Under the pieces are notes generated by a model. The model made no database searches. It was not told where the DNA came from and saw only the letters and a list, made by a program, of their open reading frames with translations. DNA of 18,964 nucleotides, from contig DAORSV010000027.1 in the NCBI GenBank assembly GCA_035443705.1, forward strand, positions 1-18,964, written 5' to 3'. Numbering within the stretch: the stretch's first letter is position 1; each line of letters begins with the position of its first letter. A program made the position numbers and the translations under genes. This DNA is from CADEGZ01 sp035443705. GTDB lineage: Bacteria; Pseudomonadota; Gammaproteobacteria; UBA6186; Azoamicaceae. Below are positions 8,745 through 17,030 of this stretch, piece after piece.

Positions 8745-11510
8745 TCATGCAACACGTTTCTGAACTCTTTTGCCCCGCAACTCAACAATAAGATCTTTAC
8801 GCTGGGCTGTACGAATGCTAGTAAGAGCACGAATACTTTCGTAATCAGTCTCCATTGCTTCGCATTGCATACTTCCATGCTCCGTCTGATACAGTACAAG
8901 CCGTGGACCTAATGCTGCCATCCTGCGAGTAGATCGGCAGATGGCGTCACCATTTGTATTACCATCATGATACAAGAAAGCAAAACAATCGCCTTCATTA
9001 TTATCTGCATCTATCCCATTTATCGTACGGTTACGAGGCAAAGCTAAAGTATCCTCAAAGTTTGGAATTGGGAAAAATGGACGAGTAGGATGGCAATACT
9101 CATTTATGACATGTGCCGGTAATAAGAACTGAAATCCTCCGAGACGTTTCCAAGCTTTCGAATATTCATTCACTTTTGAAACTTTATGAAAATCAATCGC
9201 GGTTTTGTAGGCTTTAATGAGATCATCCAGTAGCTTCTGAGCATGAACGCCATGACTTTTCACCCAATGGCCTGTTTCGAATCCCTGTGCTTGAAGCCTG
9301 GCATCCTCAATAGGCAGATATTTTCTAATCATTGTCCACATATGCCAGTCTAATGCCCATACTGCATATTGAAAGGCTGTAATTCCTGTAAACATGCGCC
9401 CGGATAAATCCGTAACATCACCAGGTAATAAAGCTAAGGTAGGGTTATTTTTTAATATAGCTTCTACTTTATCTTGTTCTCCTTCGGCTACTAGTCTTAA
9501 AAATGCTGTTAAATCACTAGCATTTATCAGCGAAGCTGATTTAATAAATGCTTGAAACTGCGCTAGCGTATTAGATTCAGACGAATTTTTTTGTTCCAGT
9601 AAATTCAGTTTTTCAACAGGTGCAACTGCTTCTCGCTGAGTGTTTCTAGAATTGAGTTGCGTAATAAGCTCCTCGCGCTGGGCTGTACGGGTACTAGACA
9701 GCTCGCGAATGCTATCTGGATCAAGATCAAAAGAAAACACACTATACGCAGCACATCCGCCGGGCCACGCGTGTGCATAATCACCGCCATTGCGACCCCA
9801 CGCGGCACCAACGGACAATGCTGTGAACCATTCCCATTCTCCACCTACGCGAGTTCGAGGCAGGGTTGTAGCATCTCTAAAATTGGGAACAGGATACAAC
9901 GAGCGTCTAGGGTGACAGTATTCATTTATCACATGTACAGGGAGTAAACGCTGTGCACCACCGACTTGTTGTACCCAAGCAGTATTGGCTTGTTGTATCC
10001 AATCAGTATTAGGCTCAGAGTTGAATAATGCTGAATCTTTGTTAGCGTAGCATAAATCAATAATAGGCTGTAAAGCCTTAATCAGGTTCTCTAACAAGGA
10101 CTGTGCATGAATACCGTGGCTCTTTACCCAAGACCCCATTTCAAATCCTTGGGCTTGGAGTTGGGCTGCTTCAGGGGGCAGGTATTTTCTAATCATCGTC
10201 CACATATGCCAATCTAATGCCCATACCGCATATTGAAAGGCTGTAATGCCTCGAAACGTGCGTTTAGATAAGTCCCTGACATCCCCAGGTACTAAGGCTA
10301 AGTCTGGATTCTTTTTGAGCATTGCTTCTGCCCTCTCTTGTTCGCCTTCTGCTACCAGTCTTAAAAATGTTGTTAAATCGCTGGCGCTGACGCGAGGGGC
10401 AGGCTTAGCGACTTGGTTGAGCTGGGTTAATATAGCAGGCGGGTTCTTTTGTTCTGGGATGGCGGGCTTAGGAACAGGTGGACTAACATGAAGATGGTTG
10501 AAGCCAGAAAGTGTAGAGTTAAAGTTACCCTGGTGCACAGTGACGGTTGGTGTTGAGTGTAAGGTGCGTTGGTATTCGCTGGCACGATGGCTGACAAATA
10601 ACGGTAAAAATTGTGCAAAGTTGGTTTTATCAGATTTAAGATAAGTGACAACTGCATCGGCATCAGGGCGTTTGTCGGGAGAGCTTTCCCAGCAAGCTAC
10701 AATGAGTGAGGCGAGTTTTTGAGGGCAATCTTTGGGAATGTCTTCTCTTTCTCCTTCTCGAACAAAGGTAGAGATTACTTCTTGAGGAGACTCGGAATAA
10801 GGAATTTTACGCGCGGCCAATTCCCAAAAAGTTATACCTAGGCTGTAGATATCTGATTTTGAGGTATAAACTGCCTTCCGTTTGAAAAGCTCGGGTGCCA
10901 TCCAAGCAATGGTGCCAACAGCGTCTTTGCTGGTTTTGGTTGCCATGGATTGGGATTTGGTTTCGGTTTTGACTTTGGATAATCCAAAGTCGGTTAGTTT
11001 TGCACGGTAGGATTGATCGAGTAAAACATTTAAGCTTTTAATATCGCGATGTACAATGTGCTCTTGGTGTAAGAAGTCAAGACCGGAAGCTATGTCGGTG
11101 GCAATACGAATGCGTATTGTCCAATCTAAAGATTGTTTTATATTTTTTAATATGCTGTAGAGGGAACCATTAGGCATATACTCCATCACAATGCAATGTC
11201 TAGGATTAAGACAGTAGCCATAAAATTGTACAATGTTGGGAGAACGCAAGCGTGCCATTACCTGAGATTCGGCTTCAAATTCTTCTTTCGCTTCATGAGA
11301 AATGTCATCAGACAGCAATTGCTTAATGGCAACGTCAGTGTGTTTTCTCCAGGTGCCTTGGTGCACAACGCCAAAGCCGCCTCTACCCAATTCTTTGCCA
11401 AAATTAAGTTCTTTGTAATCTAGCTGATATGAAACAGCAAAACCTTTTCCGGCTTCTTTTTGTTCAATAGTAGGCTTATTGCCAAACAGTGCTTCAGCGG
11501 TAGTGGACAT
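8745..11510 (-). CDS. TKL-like Ser/Thr protein kinase with two ankyrin-like modules
   Basis: A 921-residue protein. Residues about 34-295 are a complete eukaryotic-type kinase domain: GRGGFG loop 42-47, catalytic Lys63 in VAIK, alpha-C Glu81, HRDIKSLN 154-161 with Asp156, DFG 174-176, APE 205-207, Asp220 and Arg281. All catalytic residues are present, so it should be active. The style (LGRGGFGVVHQGTW, GTIAWMAPELF) is that of tyrosine-kinase-like kinases common in amoebae and plants rather than bacterial PknB-type kinases, and there is no membrane segment or PASTA domain. A proline-rich linker (about 343-372) leads to two modules, about 374-618 and 662-912, that begin like ankyrin repeats (LRLVAEGEQ, GITAFQYAVW, MWTMIRKYLP) and share HVINEYCHP. 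The start has a strong AAGGAG site. No signal peptide is seen. A host-directed effector kinase comparable in concept to Legionella LegK proteins is likely but inferred. Confidence 0.88.
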   Translation of the reverse strand: MSTTAEALFGNKPTIEQKEAGKGFAVSYQLDYKELNFGKELGRGGFGVVHQGTWRKHTDVAIKQLLSDDISHEAKEEFEAESQVMARLRSPNIVQFYGYCLNPRHCIVMEYMPNGSLYSILKNIKQSLDWTIRIRIATDIASGLDFLHQEHIVHRDIKSLNVLLDQSYRAKLTDFGLSKVKTETKSQSMATKTSKDAVGTIAWMAPELFKRKAVYTSKSDIYSLGITFWELAARKIPYSESPQEVISTFVREGEREDIPKDCPQKLASLIVACWESSPDKRPDADAVVTYLKSDKTNFAQFLPLFVSHRASEYQRTLHSTPTVTVHQGNFNSTLSGFNHLHVSPPVPKPAIPEQKNPPAILTQLNQVAKPAPRVSASDLTTFLRLVAEGEQERAEAMLKKNPDLALVPGDVRDLSKRTFRGITAFQYAVWALDWHMWTMIRKYLPPEAAQLQAQGFEMGSWVKSHGIHAQSLLENLIKALQPIIDLCYANKDSALFNSEPNTDWIQQANTAWVQQVGGAQRLLPVHVINEYCHPRRSLYPVPNFRDATTLPRTRVGGEWEWFTALSVGAAWGRNGGDYAHAWPGGCAAYSVFSFDLDPDSIRELSSTRTAQREELITQLNSRNTQREAVAPVEKLNLLEQKNSSESNTLAQFQAFIKSASLINASDLTAFLRLVAEGEQDKVEAILKNNPTLALLPGDVTDLSGRMFTGITAFQYAVWALDWHMWTMIRKYLPIEDARLQAQGFETGHWVKSHGVHAQKLLDDLIKAYKTAIDFHKVSKVNEYSKAWKRLGGFQFLLPAHVINEYCHPTRPFFPIPNFEDTLALPRNRTINGIDADNNEGDCFAFLYHDGNTNGDAICRSTRRMAALGPRLVLYQTEHGSMQCEAMETDYESIRALTSIRTAQRKDLIVELRGKRVQKRVA
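8775..9527 (-). repeat. Ankyrin-like module, copy 2, in the kinase gene
   Basis: Encodes residues about 662-912. It shares with copy 1 the ASDLT...FLRLVAEGEQ opening, a 25-residue block starting GITAFQYAVWALDW that is identical in both copies, LQAQGFE, WVKSHG.HAQ, LLP.HVINEYCHP, a P.PNF segment and the SIR.L.S.RTAQR closing. The part before the closing differs entirely from copy 1 (GDCFAFLYHDGNTNGD here). Confidence 0.75.
9657..10391 (-). repeat. Ankyrin-like module, copy 1, in the kinase gene
   Basis: Encodes residues about 374-618 and is paired with the module at 8775-9527. It carries an extra Trp/Gln-rich insertion (NTDWIQQANTAWVQQ) and its own distal segment (GGEWEWFTALSVGAAWGRNG). Confidence 0.75.
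9965..10012 (-). repeat. 24-bp in-frame tandem duplication within module copy 1
   Basis: Two adjacent 24-base units (9965-9988 and 9989-10012) match at 21 of 24 positions. In the protein they give NTDWIQQA followed by NTAWVQQV. The reading frame is kept. The other module lacks this pair, so it arose after the module duplication or was lost there. Confidence 0.75.
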
Positions 11511-11517
11511 AAACGCT

Positions 11518-11523
11518 CTCCTT
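11518..11523 (-). promoter_or_regulatory. Ribosome binding site of the kinase gene
   Basis: AAGGAG on the minus strand lies seven bases before the ATG at 11508-11510, a strong site that supports this start. Confidence 0.7.
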
Positions 11524-11545
11524 AAAACTAGATTACAATTCTATA

Positions 11546-11557
11546 AAACAATTGTTT
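11546..11557. promoter_or_regulatory. Perfect 12-bp palindrome in the kinase leader
   Basis: AAACAATTGTTT is a perfect palindrome lying between the predicted transcription start (~11593) and the ribosome site. It could be an operator or simply an AT-rich chance match; it has no loop suitable for a terminator. Confidence 0.3.
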
Positions 11558-11599
11558 CATATAAGAGCTATGATCGTTTCACCTATCTAAACTGGCTTG

Positions 11600-11628
11600 A
11601 GTATAACAAAATTTGTTCACACTTTAAA
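11600..11628 (-). promoter_or_regulatory. Sigma-70-type promoter of the kinase gene
   Basis: On the minus strand a TTTAAA -35 element (11623-11628, 4/6) is separated by 17 bases from TATACT (11600-11605, 5/6), which also has a TG extension (TGTTATACT). The predicted start is near 11593, giving a leader of about 80 bases. Confidence 0.55.
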
Positions 11629-11971
11629 ATTAAAAAAGATTAAAATCTTCTATGCAAACAGCCTGACACTTTTCAACTAACTCAATAAAATTCTTTTGCA
11701 AGCCAATGATTTGGAGTGCATGATTTTCAGTCATCTGCCCGATTTTTTACCACATTGATCTCGATAATATTTCTGCATAAACAAATGCGTAATATTTCTC
11801 GTACTGTGTCTCACAAAATATAACTCAAGTACGCAAAAATCCTGAACGATTTAAACCTTACACAAGTTTATACAATTAAGCGAAAAGCAGCGTATCATAT
11901 TCAAAACATGGATCATGTAATGGTTGTAAGCGCTAAATTTAAATATTTATTACACACATAAATATGTATTG

Positions 11972-14900
11972 CTAATAATCATTTTGGAATTTTCGATCGC
12001 ACGAATCCTGTCTAGGCTCATATGTATCGGTTTGTCTTCGAGTCCTTGCAATTTCATATTGTGGTGGGTTAGTTTGCTGTGAGCTATCTAAAGGAGCAAT
12101 TTTAAATGAGCTGGTGGGAGTACGCGTTAATATTTTGAGTGCTTTATCGATCAATATCCGATTTTCCACAAAGGTTATAAGTGGCTGCCCAAGGGAAGGT
12201 ATCGGAGAAGATGCACACGAATATTGTTGACTACCTTCTGGAGCAACCGAGTTTTCTAGAAGTCTATTTAAAAGATGCCGATTCTGATAAACAATTTCGG
12301 TTGCTTTAGTCATGAATTCTTTCCCTTGTTCTAAAGAAAGATTCATAAAGAAGTGAGTAAATCTCTGATCTTGGATTCCAAAATCAACATTCTTTGTACT
12401 TTTTACATAAATAGCAGTCATTAATCTCATAAAACGGGCAAGCAGAGGATCTTTGATAGACCAATAGTCAATTTCAAAACATGTTGTTGTATGATCCAAG
12501 AATCGATAATAAATTGTTAATCCAGATTTTATAACACAAATAAAATCATGTTCAATCACAAGTTTGTGTTGATCCACAGTTATTTTAGTGCTGTTGAATT
12601 TGGGAATATATTGAAAGTCAACGCACAATCGAGTATTTTTAAAATCACGTGAACCTCGATAGGGTTCATATGACCCAACAGAAAAGAAAAATTCTCTATT
12701 TTCAATAGGCGTATCCAACAAAGGAAACAACATATTCCCTTGTTTGATAAAGATTGGTAGATTTACACATTGTTTCCCCATCAAAGTGAATATCTTCATG
12801 TGATGGAGGTAAAAATAAACTGGAACTGAATTTGTTAGAAATGGCCCGTACATTCGTTTAATATTCCAAGATCCAATCATTTCCCTACTTTCAAAACTGA
12901 CTTTTGCATCGCTGTCAAATTGTAACCCTACATTTTGATCACTCTCATTTGCTTGCCTAGGTCGAGTTGAGACGACAGTCGAATTTTCTCTACCAGGTCT
13001 GGCAATGTTAGTCAGGCAAGCTATTGTCATTGTTCTAGTGGAAAGGCTTAGTTGTGTGAAAAATTTGTACCCTTGCCCTCTCATTGGTACAGTGATATCT
13101 TGCTCACCAAAAGTAATCCAATATGTTCTAATGCCATCAACTGCAGGATCCGGAAGTTCCTTTTGAATCATCACTAAGCTATTGTGGATCTTTACTCGTC
13201 TTTCTAGATACCGTACACATTTTTTCGGAGTTGTGTACAAATTATCGCTGTCATATGTAAGAGAATAAGGAGTGTTTTGCAAACCAGGTGTCATCGCTGA
13301 AAATTGCTCTACTTTTTCTAAAAAGTACGCTTGGCGAAATTCTTCATTGAAGAAAGATTCGGGGTTTCTTTCTCGATTCAGAACAAATGCAACAAATGCT
13401 AAAATATCCACATAGCGATCTAAATCTCTCTTAGTTTCTAAACCGATAGTAATTCGTAGTGAATCAAATACGGCGTTAGCACTAGAAAGAGGGAAACCAA
13501 TGCTCATCCTTTCAGTTAATGGTAAGTGAAATAATCGACAGAGAGGGTGGATAAAATATTGCAATAGATCCGCCAAAAATATTCCAACTTTTTTTTCTTT
13601 TAGAGTTAAATCACGATTTGTGACTGCTATCAAGCCATTCACGTTCAATGCAATATAGCATGCTCTTGGATCAGAACTCATTGTTATTTGGAAATATTGT
13701 CTACTAAGTACTTCTAATTCGTCGAATTGTTTCATAATATTATCATATACGTAACGGGTATTTCGGTTAATCATTCCAATATATTTCTTTAGCTCATCGG
13801 CGTTATTATAAAAATATGAAAAAAAGCGTACGGTGGCTTGGTCAACTGGTTCCTCTTGTTGCAATCTTTGAAATGCTGCATTGGCAGGTTGCCAATAAGT
13901 TCCGTTATTATTGAGCATAACAATCAAGCCTGAACTTCTTTTGTCTAATCCCAATTGAGAAAATTTTGTTAGGCTTTGGATGAAAATAAGATTTAAATTT
14001 CCTTGATTAATTAATGGTAACGCTTGTTTAATTAATTCATACACTTCAGAGTCATTCAAAGCATTCAGTGTAACATCAACTACCAACGTTCTGTATTTAT
14101 GAGATTGATTCAAACATAAATTTCTGACAAAAGTTTTCACATCGTAAGCAAATTGTTTAGAAGCAGCAACATTGTTAGGATGAATTTCAACAAAAAATAC
14201 ATCTGAATCTAATTTAACTTCGCTTAAATGTTGGACAGGTGATACGACTATTCTATTCTCATCTAATCTCTCTAGATTTTGCAGCCACTCATAATAACTT
14301 TGACTTGTTACAGCTACCTTTAGTGGTGTAGAAGAATAATGGCGTGGATAGTGATCTAAAAACTGAAAGACTCTTACAAAAGCTCGCATAGCATAAGGTG
14401 TTAAACTAATACCTTGAACTTGACGTTTGAAAGGAGAAAAATGTTGCTCTATCACTGTCTGCGTTAGAGAATGAGGAGGTTGAAATGATTCAAAAAATAA
14501 CAGCATTACTTCAGACACTCGTTGAGTTTCTCGGACAACGCTAGCAAAATTATTCCTTTGGCAAGCAAGACAAAATGATCTCACGGCATCTTGAAGCTCA
14601 GGTATAACAACGTTTAGAAAACCTGGATTATTTGAATAATTAAGGGGTATAATTAATTGCAACCATTTTTCAATGAGTCTTTTGTAGACTTGAAATCCAT
14701 CTGGTAAATTCATTGGTAACCGAATCAAACTATTTAAATCTTGTATTGTATATTGTTTTAGATTTTTTTGAATATTTTGGTTTATTATTGCAATGACTTG
14801 ATCATGAATTTTTTGAATAACTTCTTTTTCTTTTTCTGTTAAAAAAGATGCAACATTCGTTTGCAAATATTCAACAAAAAAACGATTTGTGTCAATGATA

Positions 14901-16384
14901 TTGAAAAACAAGTTTGGAAATCGCGTTAATACTATTCGAATCGCTTTTATGGGATCCATTCGATATCCTAAATTATCAAGTACACTTTTAAAATTTTGTA
15001 ATTTTTCAGTATGCTGGCAAATAACGAGAGCTTCTATCCCTTGTACATTTTCTCTGTAATAGAATGCCACTTCTAAATCATGAGGAATTTTTGGTTCAAT
15101 TTGTTTGTTAAACCAATCTTTGATACGGTTGGTATATGATTGGTATGGTATGGGCGCTTTGTTTACATATAGGATCATAGCCTTTAACCATAATGAAAAG
15201 GATTCTGAATTTTCTTTTTCATATTGCTGTAAGGTTTCTACAGAATCAACATTATTTGGAAGAGGATACTTGTATTTGTTAGCTTCATGAAAAAAATTTT
15301 TGACCCATTGTAATCGTTCTTTTATCTTTTCAGGCGGGTTCTGCGTACTGGCATACCCGTTGTTTGATTTAACTTCCTCATAAACTAGTTTATAAATGCT
15401 TTCAGTACATTTGTCTCTGATCAAAAGTTTTGGCAAATCTTTTACGTCAAAATTTAAAGAAACAAGCTCTTTTTTTAATGCTGGACTGCACGTGAAGCGA
15501 ATAATATCGTTACTTTTTTTACTTTTGCATAATACTTCAAATTGATCCTTACCTTTGATATCCTTGCCTTTTATAATCGCTATTTCCTTTCCTTGTATAA
15601 TAGCGTTGAGATACTCTGGAACTTCAGGGCACATTAAACGGAGACTATTCCCTTGCATAAGAGATTCTAGTTTTTGGATCAATTCTTGTTTGACGGCAGG
15701 AAAAAACTCTTCTAAAGCGTTTAAAACCTCAGATGACTGTTCATGTTGTTCAATCTTTCTATTGTTTCTAACAGCCATAAATATCGGCTTTAAGACCGTG
15801 TTAATTGTTTCTATTTCAAATGCTTTCTCGGAAAAATTAAGTATTAATTCTTGTTTAAATGTAGCTTTAAGTTCTGTAGTATTAGGTGTGTTTTTATCGA
15901 TCTCTATCCATAGAGGGGCAGTTAAAAAACCATCATTTTTTAAGAGAGATTCAACTGTTTTTTTAGCAAGCGCGCTTAGTTCTGAAATATGGGTTGAGTG
16001 TGCATATCGTTCGAATTCTATCCAAAAATTTTTAGAATCCACCCACCAAACAGTTGTTGCTGCTGGGTTCGATTGACGGTATTGGTTGCTCAGCAACTCC
16101 ATAGCCCAGGTATCACTGGAACGTATATAAGTATGCCTGTTAGTTGGAATGAATGGAGAAAGTGGAAAGCGCAGCTGAAGTAGTTCTGAAAGTTCAAAGT
16201 TTGCATTAAACTGACCAGCATCTAAAAGATATAATTGATAACCCACAATTTTATCTTGTGAAACAGGGTAATTTTTCAAGGTTGAATATACTCGCTCGAA
16301 TCGGGCAAGCCATTGATGGTAATGGTCAATGGTTACTTGAGGCGGTGAGCTAATACTAATTGGTGCCAAAGATGTGCTAAGCAT
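11972..16384 (-). CDS. Large 1470-residue protein with a PLP-fold-like central region
   Basis: I do not recognise the whole protein. It has no signal peptide or obvious membrane helices. Residues 1-650 are mostly helical and charged. Residues about 660-890 resemble the large domain of fold-type I PLP enzymes in order and spacing: LTPYAMRAFV (661-670), a QSYYEW block (695-700), VFFVEIHPNN (729-738), VVDVTLN with Asp770, then IQSLTKFSQLGLDKRSSGLI with Lys807. Asp770 would contact the pyridine nitrogen and Lys807 would form the Schiff base. The S-x-T-K-[FY] motif is characteristic of Cys/Met-metabolism PLP enzymes. The match is by eye only. Residues about 1080-1330 are rich in beta-strands and aromatics (YFYLHHMKIF, CFEIDYWSI). 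The C-terminal 60 residues are polar and Ser/Pro/Arg-rich. The start has a GAGAGG site five bases upstream. Possibly a host-directed effector; function unknown. Confidence 0.75.
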   Translation of the reverse strand: MLSTSLAPISISSPPQVTIDHYHQWLARFERVYSTLKNYPVSQDKIVGYQLYLLDAGQFNANFELSELLQLRFPLSPFIPTNRHTYIRSSDTWAMELLSNQYRQSNPAATTVWWVDSKNFWIEFERYAHSTHISELSALAKKTVESLLKNDGFLTAPLWIEIDKNTPNTTELKATFKQELILNFSEKAFEIETINTVLKPIFMAVRNNRKIEQHEQSSEVLNALEEFFPAVKQELIQKLESLMQGNSLRLMCPEVPEYLNAIIQGKEIAIIKGKDIKGKDQFEVLCKSKKSNDIIRFTCSPALKKELVSLNFDVKDLPKLLIRDKCTESIYKLVYEEVKSNNGYASTQNPPEKIKERLQWVKNFFHEANKYKYPLPNNVDSVETLQQYEKENSESFSLWLKAMILYVNKAPIPYQSYTNRIKDWFNKQIEPKIPHDLEVAFYYRENVQGIEALVICQHTEKLQNFKSVLDNLGYRMDPIKAIRIVLTRFPNLFFNIIDTNRFFVEYLQTNVASFLTEKEKEVIQKIHDQVIAIINQNIQKNLKQYTIQDLNSLIRLPMNLPDGFQVYKRLIEKWLQLIIPLNYSNNPGFLNVVIPELQDAVRSFCLACQRNNFASVVRETQRVSEVMLLFFESFQPPHSLTQTVIEQHFSPFKRQVQGISLTPYAMRAFVRVFQFLDHYPRHYSSTPLKVAVTSQSYYEWLQNLERLDENRIVVSPVQHLSEVKLDSDVFFVEIHPNNVAASKQFAYDVKTFVRNLCLNQSHKYRTLVVDVTLNALNDSEVYELIKQALPLINQGNLNLIFIQSLTKFSQLGLDKRSSGLIVMLNNNGTYWQPANAAFQRLQQEEPVDQATVRFFSYFYNNADELKKYIGMINRNTRYVYDNIMKQFDELEVLSRQYFQITMSSDPRACYIALNVNGLIAVTNRDLTLKEKKVGIFLADLLQYFIHPLCRLFHLPLTERMSIGFPLSSANAVFDSLRITIGLETKRDLDRYVDILAFVAFVLNRERNPESFFNEEFRQAYFLEKVEQFSAMTPGLQNTPYSLTYDSDNLYTTPKKCVRYLERRVKIHNSLVMIQKELPDPAVDGIRTYWITFGEQDITVPMRGQGYKFFTQLSLSTRTMTIACLTNIARPGRENSTVVSTRPRQANESDQNVGLQFDSDAKVSFESREMIGSWNIKRMYGPFLTNSVPVYFYLHHMKIFTLMGKQCVNLPIFIKQGNMLFPLLDTPIENREFFFSVGSYEPYRGSRDFKNTRLCVDFQYIPKFNSTKITVDQHKLVIEHDFICVIKSGLTIYYRFLDHTTTCFEIDYWSIKDPLLARFMRLMTAIYVKSTKNVDFGIQDQRFTHFFMNLSLEQGKEFMTKATEIVYQNRHLLNRLLENSVAPEGSQQYSCASSPIPSLGQPLITFVENRILIDKALKILTRTPTSSFKIAPLDSSQQTNPPQYEIARTRRQTDTYEPRQDSCDRKFQNDY
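13895..14197 (-). other. Putative PLP-binding core of the 1470-residue protein
   Basis: Encodes residues about 730-830, including FVEIHPNN, VVDVTLN and SLTKF. The candidate Schiff-base Lys807 codon is at 13964-13966. The 37-residue distance from Asp770 to Lys807 fits the range seen in fold-type I enzymes. Whether the cofactor is really bound cannot be told from the sequence. Confidence 0.4.
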
Positions 16385-17030
16385 TTTTTCCTCTCAGTTC
16401 TAAACTTTAGATTTCCATACTAAAAAACATTCTATAACTTAGAGAATATAATGTAAATATTTTTATGGATAAACCCTCTGCATATGACAATTTTTTATTG
16501 GTAACTCTAATCAACTGAAAAACTTCCCGATGATTAAAGTTTGGTCATAATTTATGAGGCAACCGGAAAAAATCATTGCGGACGAGAATACCTTGAATGG
16601 CGTTGAGCATCGCCACGCACTACACAAGCCAGTTTGTTTAAATTGACCAAAGTGCATAATGTAGTTAAGTTGACTATTTTATTTACAACCCATTAAATTG
16701 CATGAAATTTTATTTTTTGATCAAAGTTGGTCAAATTAAGAAAAGATAACTTAATAATAGTGATGCCAAAACACCTTGTCACCGCACAATAGATCAAGAA
16801 CATATAATTAGCAATCAGACGTTCAATATTTTACCACGCTGGTTTTGCTGATATTTTTTTAGCAATAAACGAGTATAATTTGTCGTGTCATATCCACCAA
16901 GACTATCTTATCGAAATACGAAAATTCCACACGCAAGCTTTACGCTATCATTAAAAATTTCTTCGGCTGTTATTTTAAAACAACTTTAGGCCCCTACATT
17001 TTCCCAAAAATTCATAAACACTAAAACCTG
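16385..17030. other. 646-bp gene-free region with TTGGTCA motifs
   Basis: It holds the promoter of the 1470-residue gene on its left. Further right are three TTGGTCA/TGACCAA motifs: 16541-16547, 16644-16650 (opposite orientation) and 16727-16733. The last sits in TTGATCAA-AG-TTGGTCAA (16717-16734), two similar octamers ten bases apart. A short hairpin (TGGCG 16598-16602 with CGCCA 16611-16615) lies in a locally GC-richer patch. A perfect TATAAT on the + strand (16874-16879) has no good -35. No terminator with a T-run follows the Sel1/RNase III gene. Confidence 0.45.
16462..16490 (-). promoter_or_regulatory. Promoter candidate for the 1470-residue gene
   Basis: On the minus strand TTGTCA (16485-16490, 5/6 to -35) is followed after 17 bases by CATAAA (16462-16467, 4/6 to -10). 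It lies about 80-105 bases upstream of the ATG. Other AT-rich -10-like strings lie closer to the gene, so the exact start is uncertain. Confidence 0.4.

Larger units (their letters stand above)
11511..11971. other. Intergenic region between the kinase and the 1470-residue gene
   Basis: An AT-rich 461-base stretch with no credible ORF. Its left third holds the kinase promoter and leader. Next to the stop of the 1470-residue gene a weak inverted repeat (ACATA..TATGT near 11955-11966) occurs without a T-run, so no clear terminator is seen. The middle, about 11640-11930, shows no recognisable feature. Confidence 0.4.

Noticed and set aside
9..16521. ATCAACTGAAAA found at 9-20 and again at 16510-16521, each followed shortly by CCCGAT
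   Set aside because: Twelve-base matches are expected by chance in a window of this size. The alignment breaks after it, so no dispersed repeat can be claimed.
16554..16646. A 30-codon + strand ORF (ATG to TGA) in the gene-free region
   Set aside because: It has no ribosome site, no recognisable motif and a length easily reached by chance. It sits in a slightly GC-richer patch, so it is noted but not annotated.
16874..16879. A perfect TATAAT on the + strand that could drive antisense RNA into the Sel1/RNase III gene
   Set aside because: No -35 element at a workable distance, and the region is AT-rich enough for chance matches.
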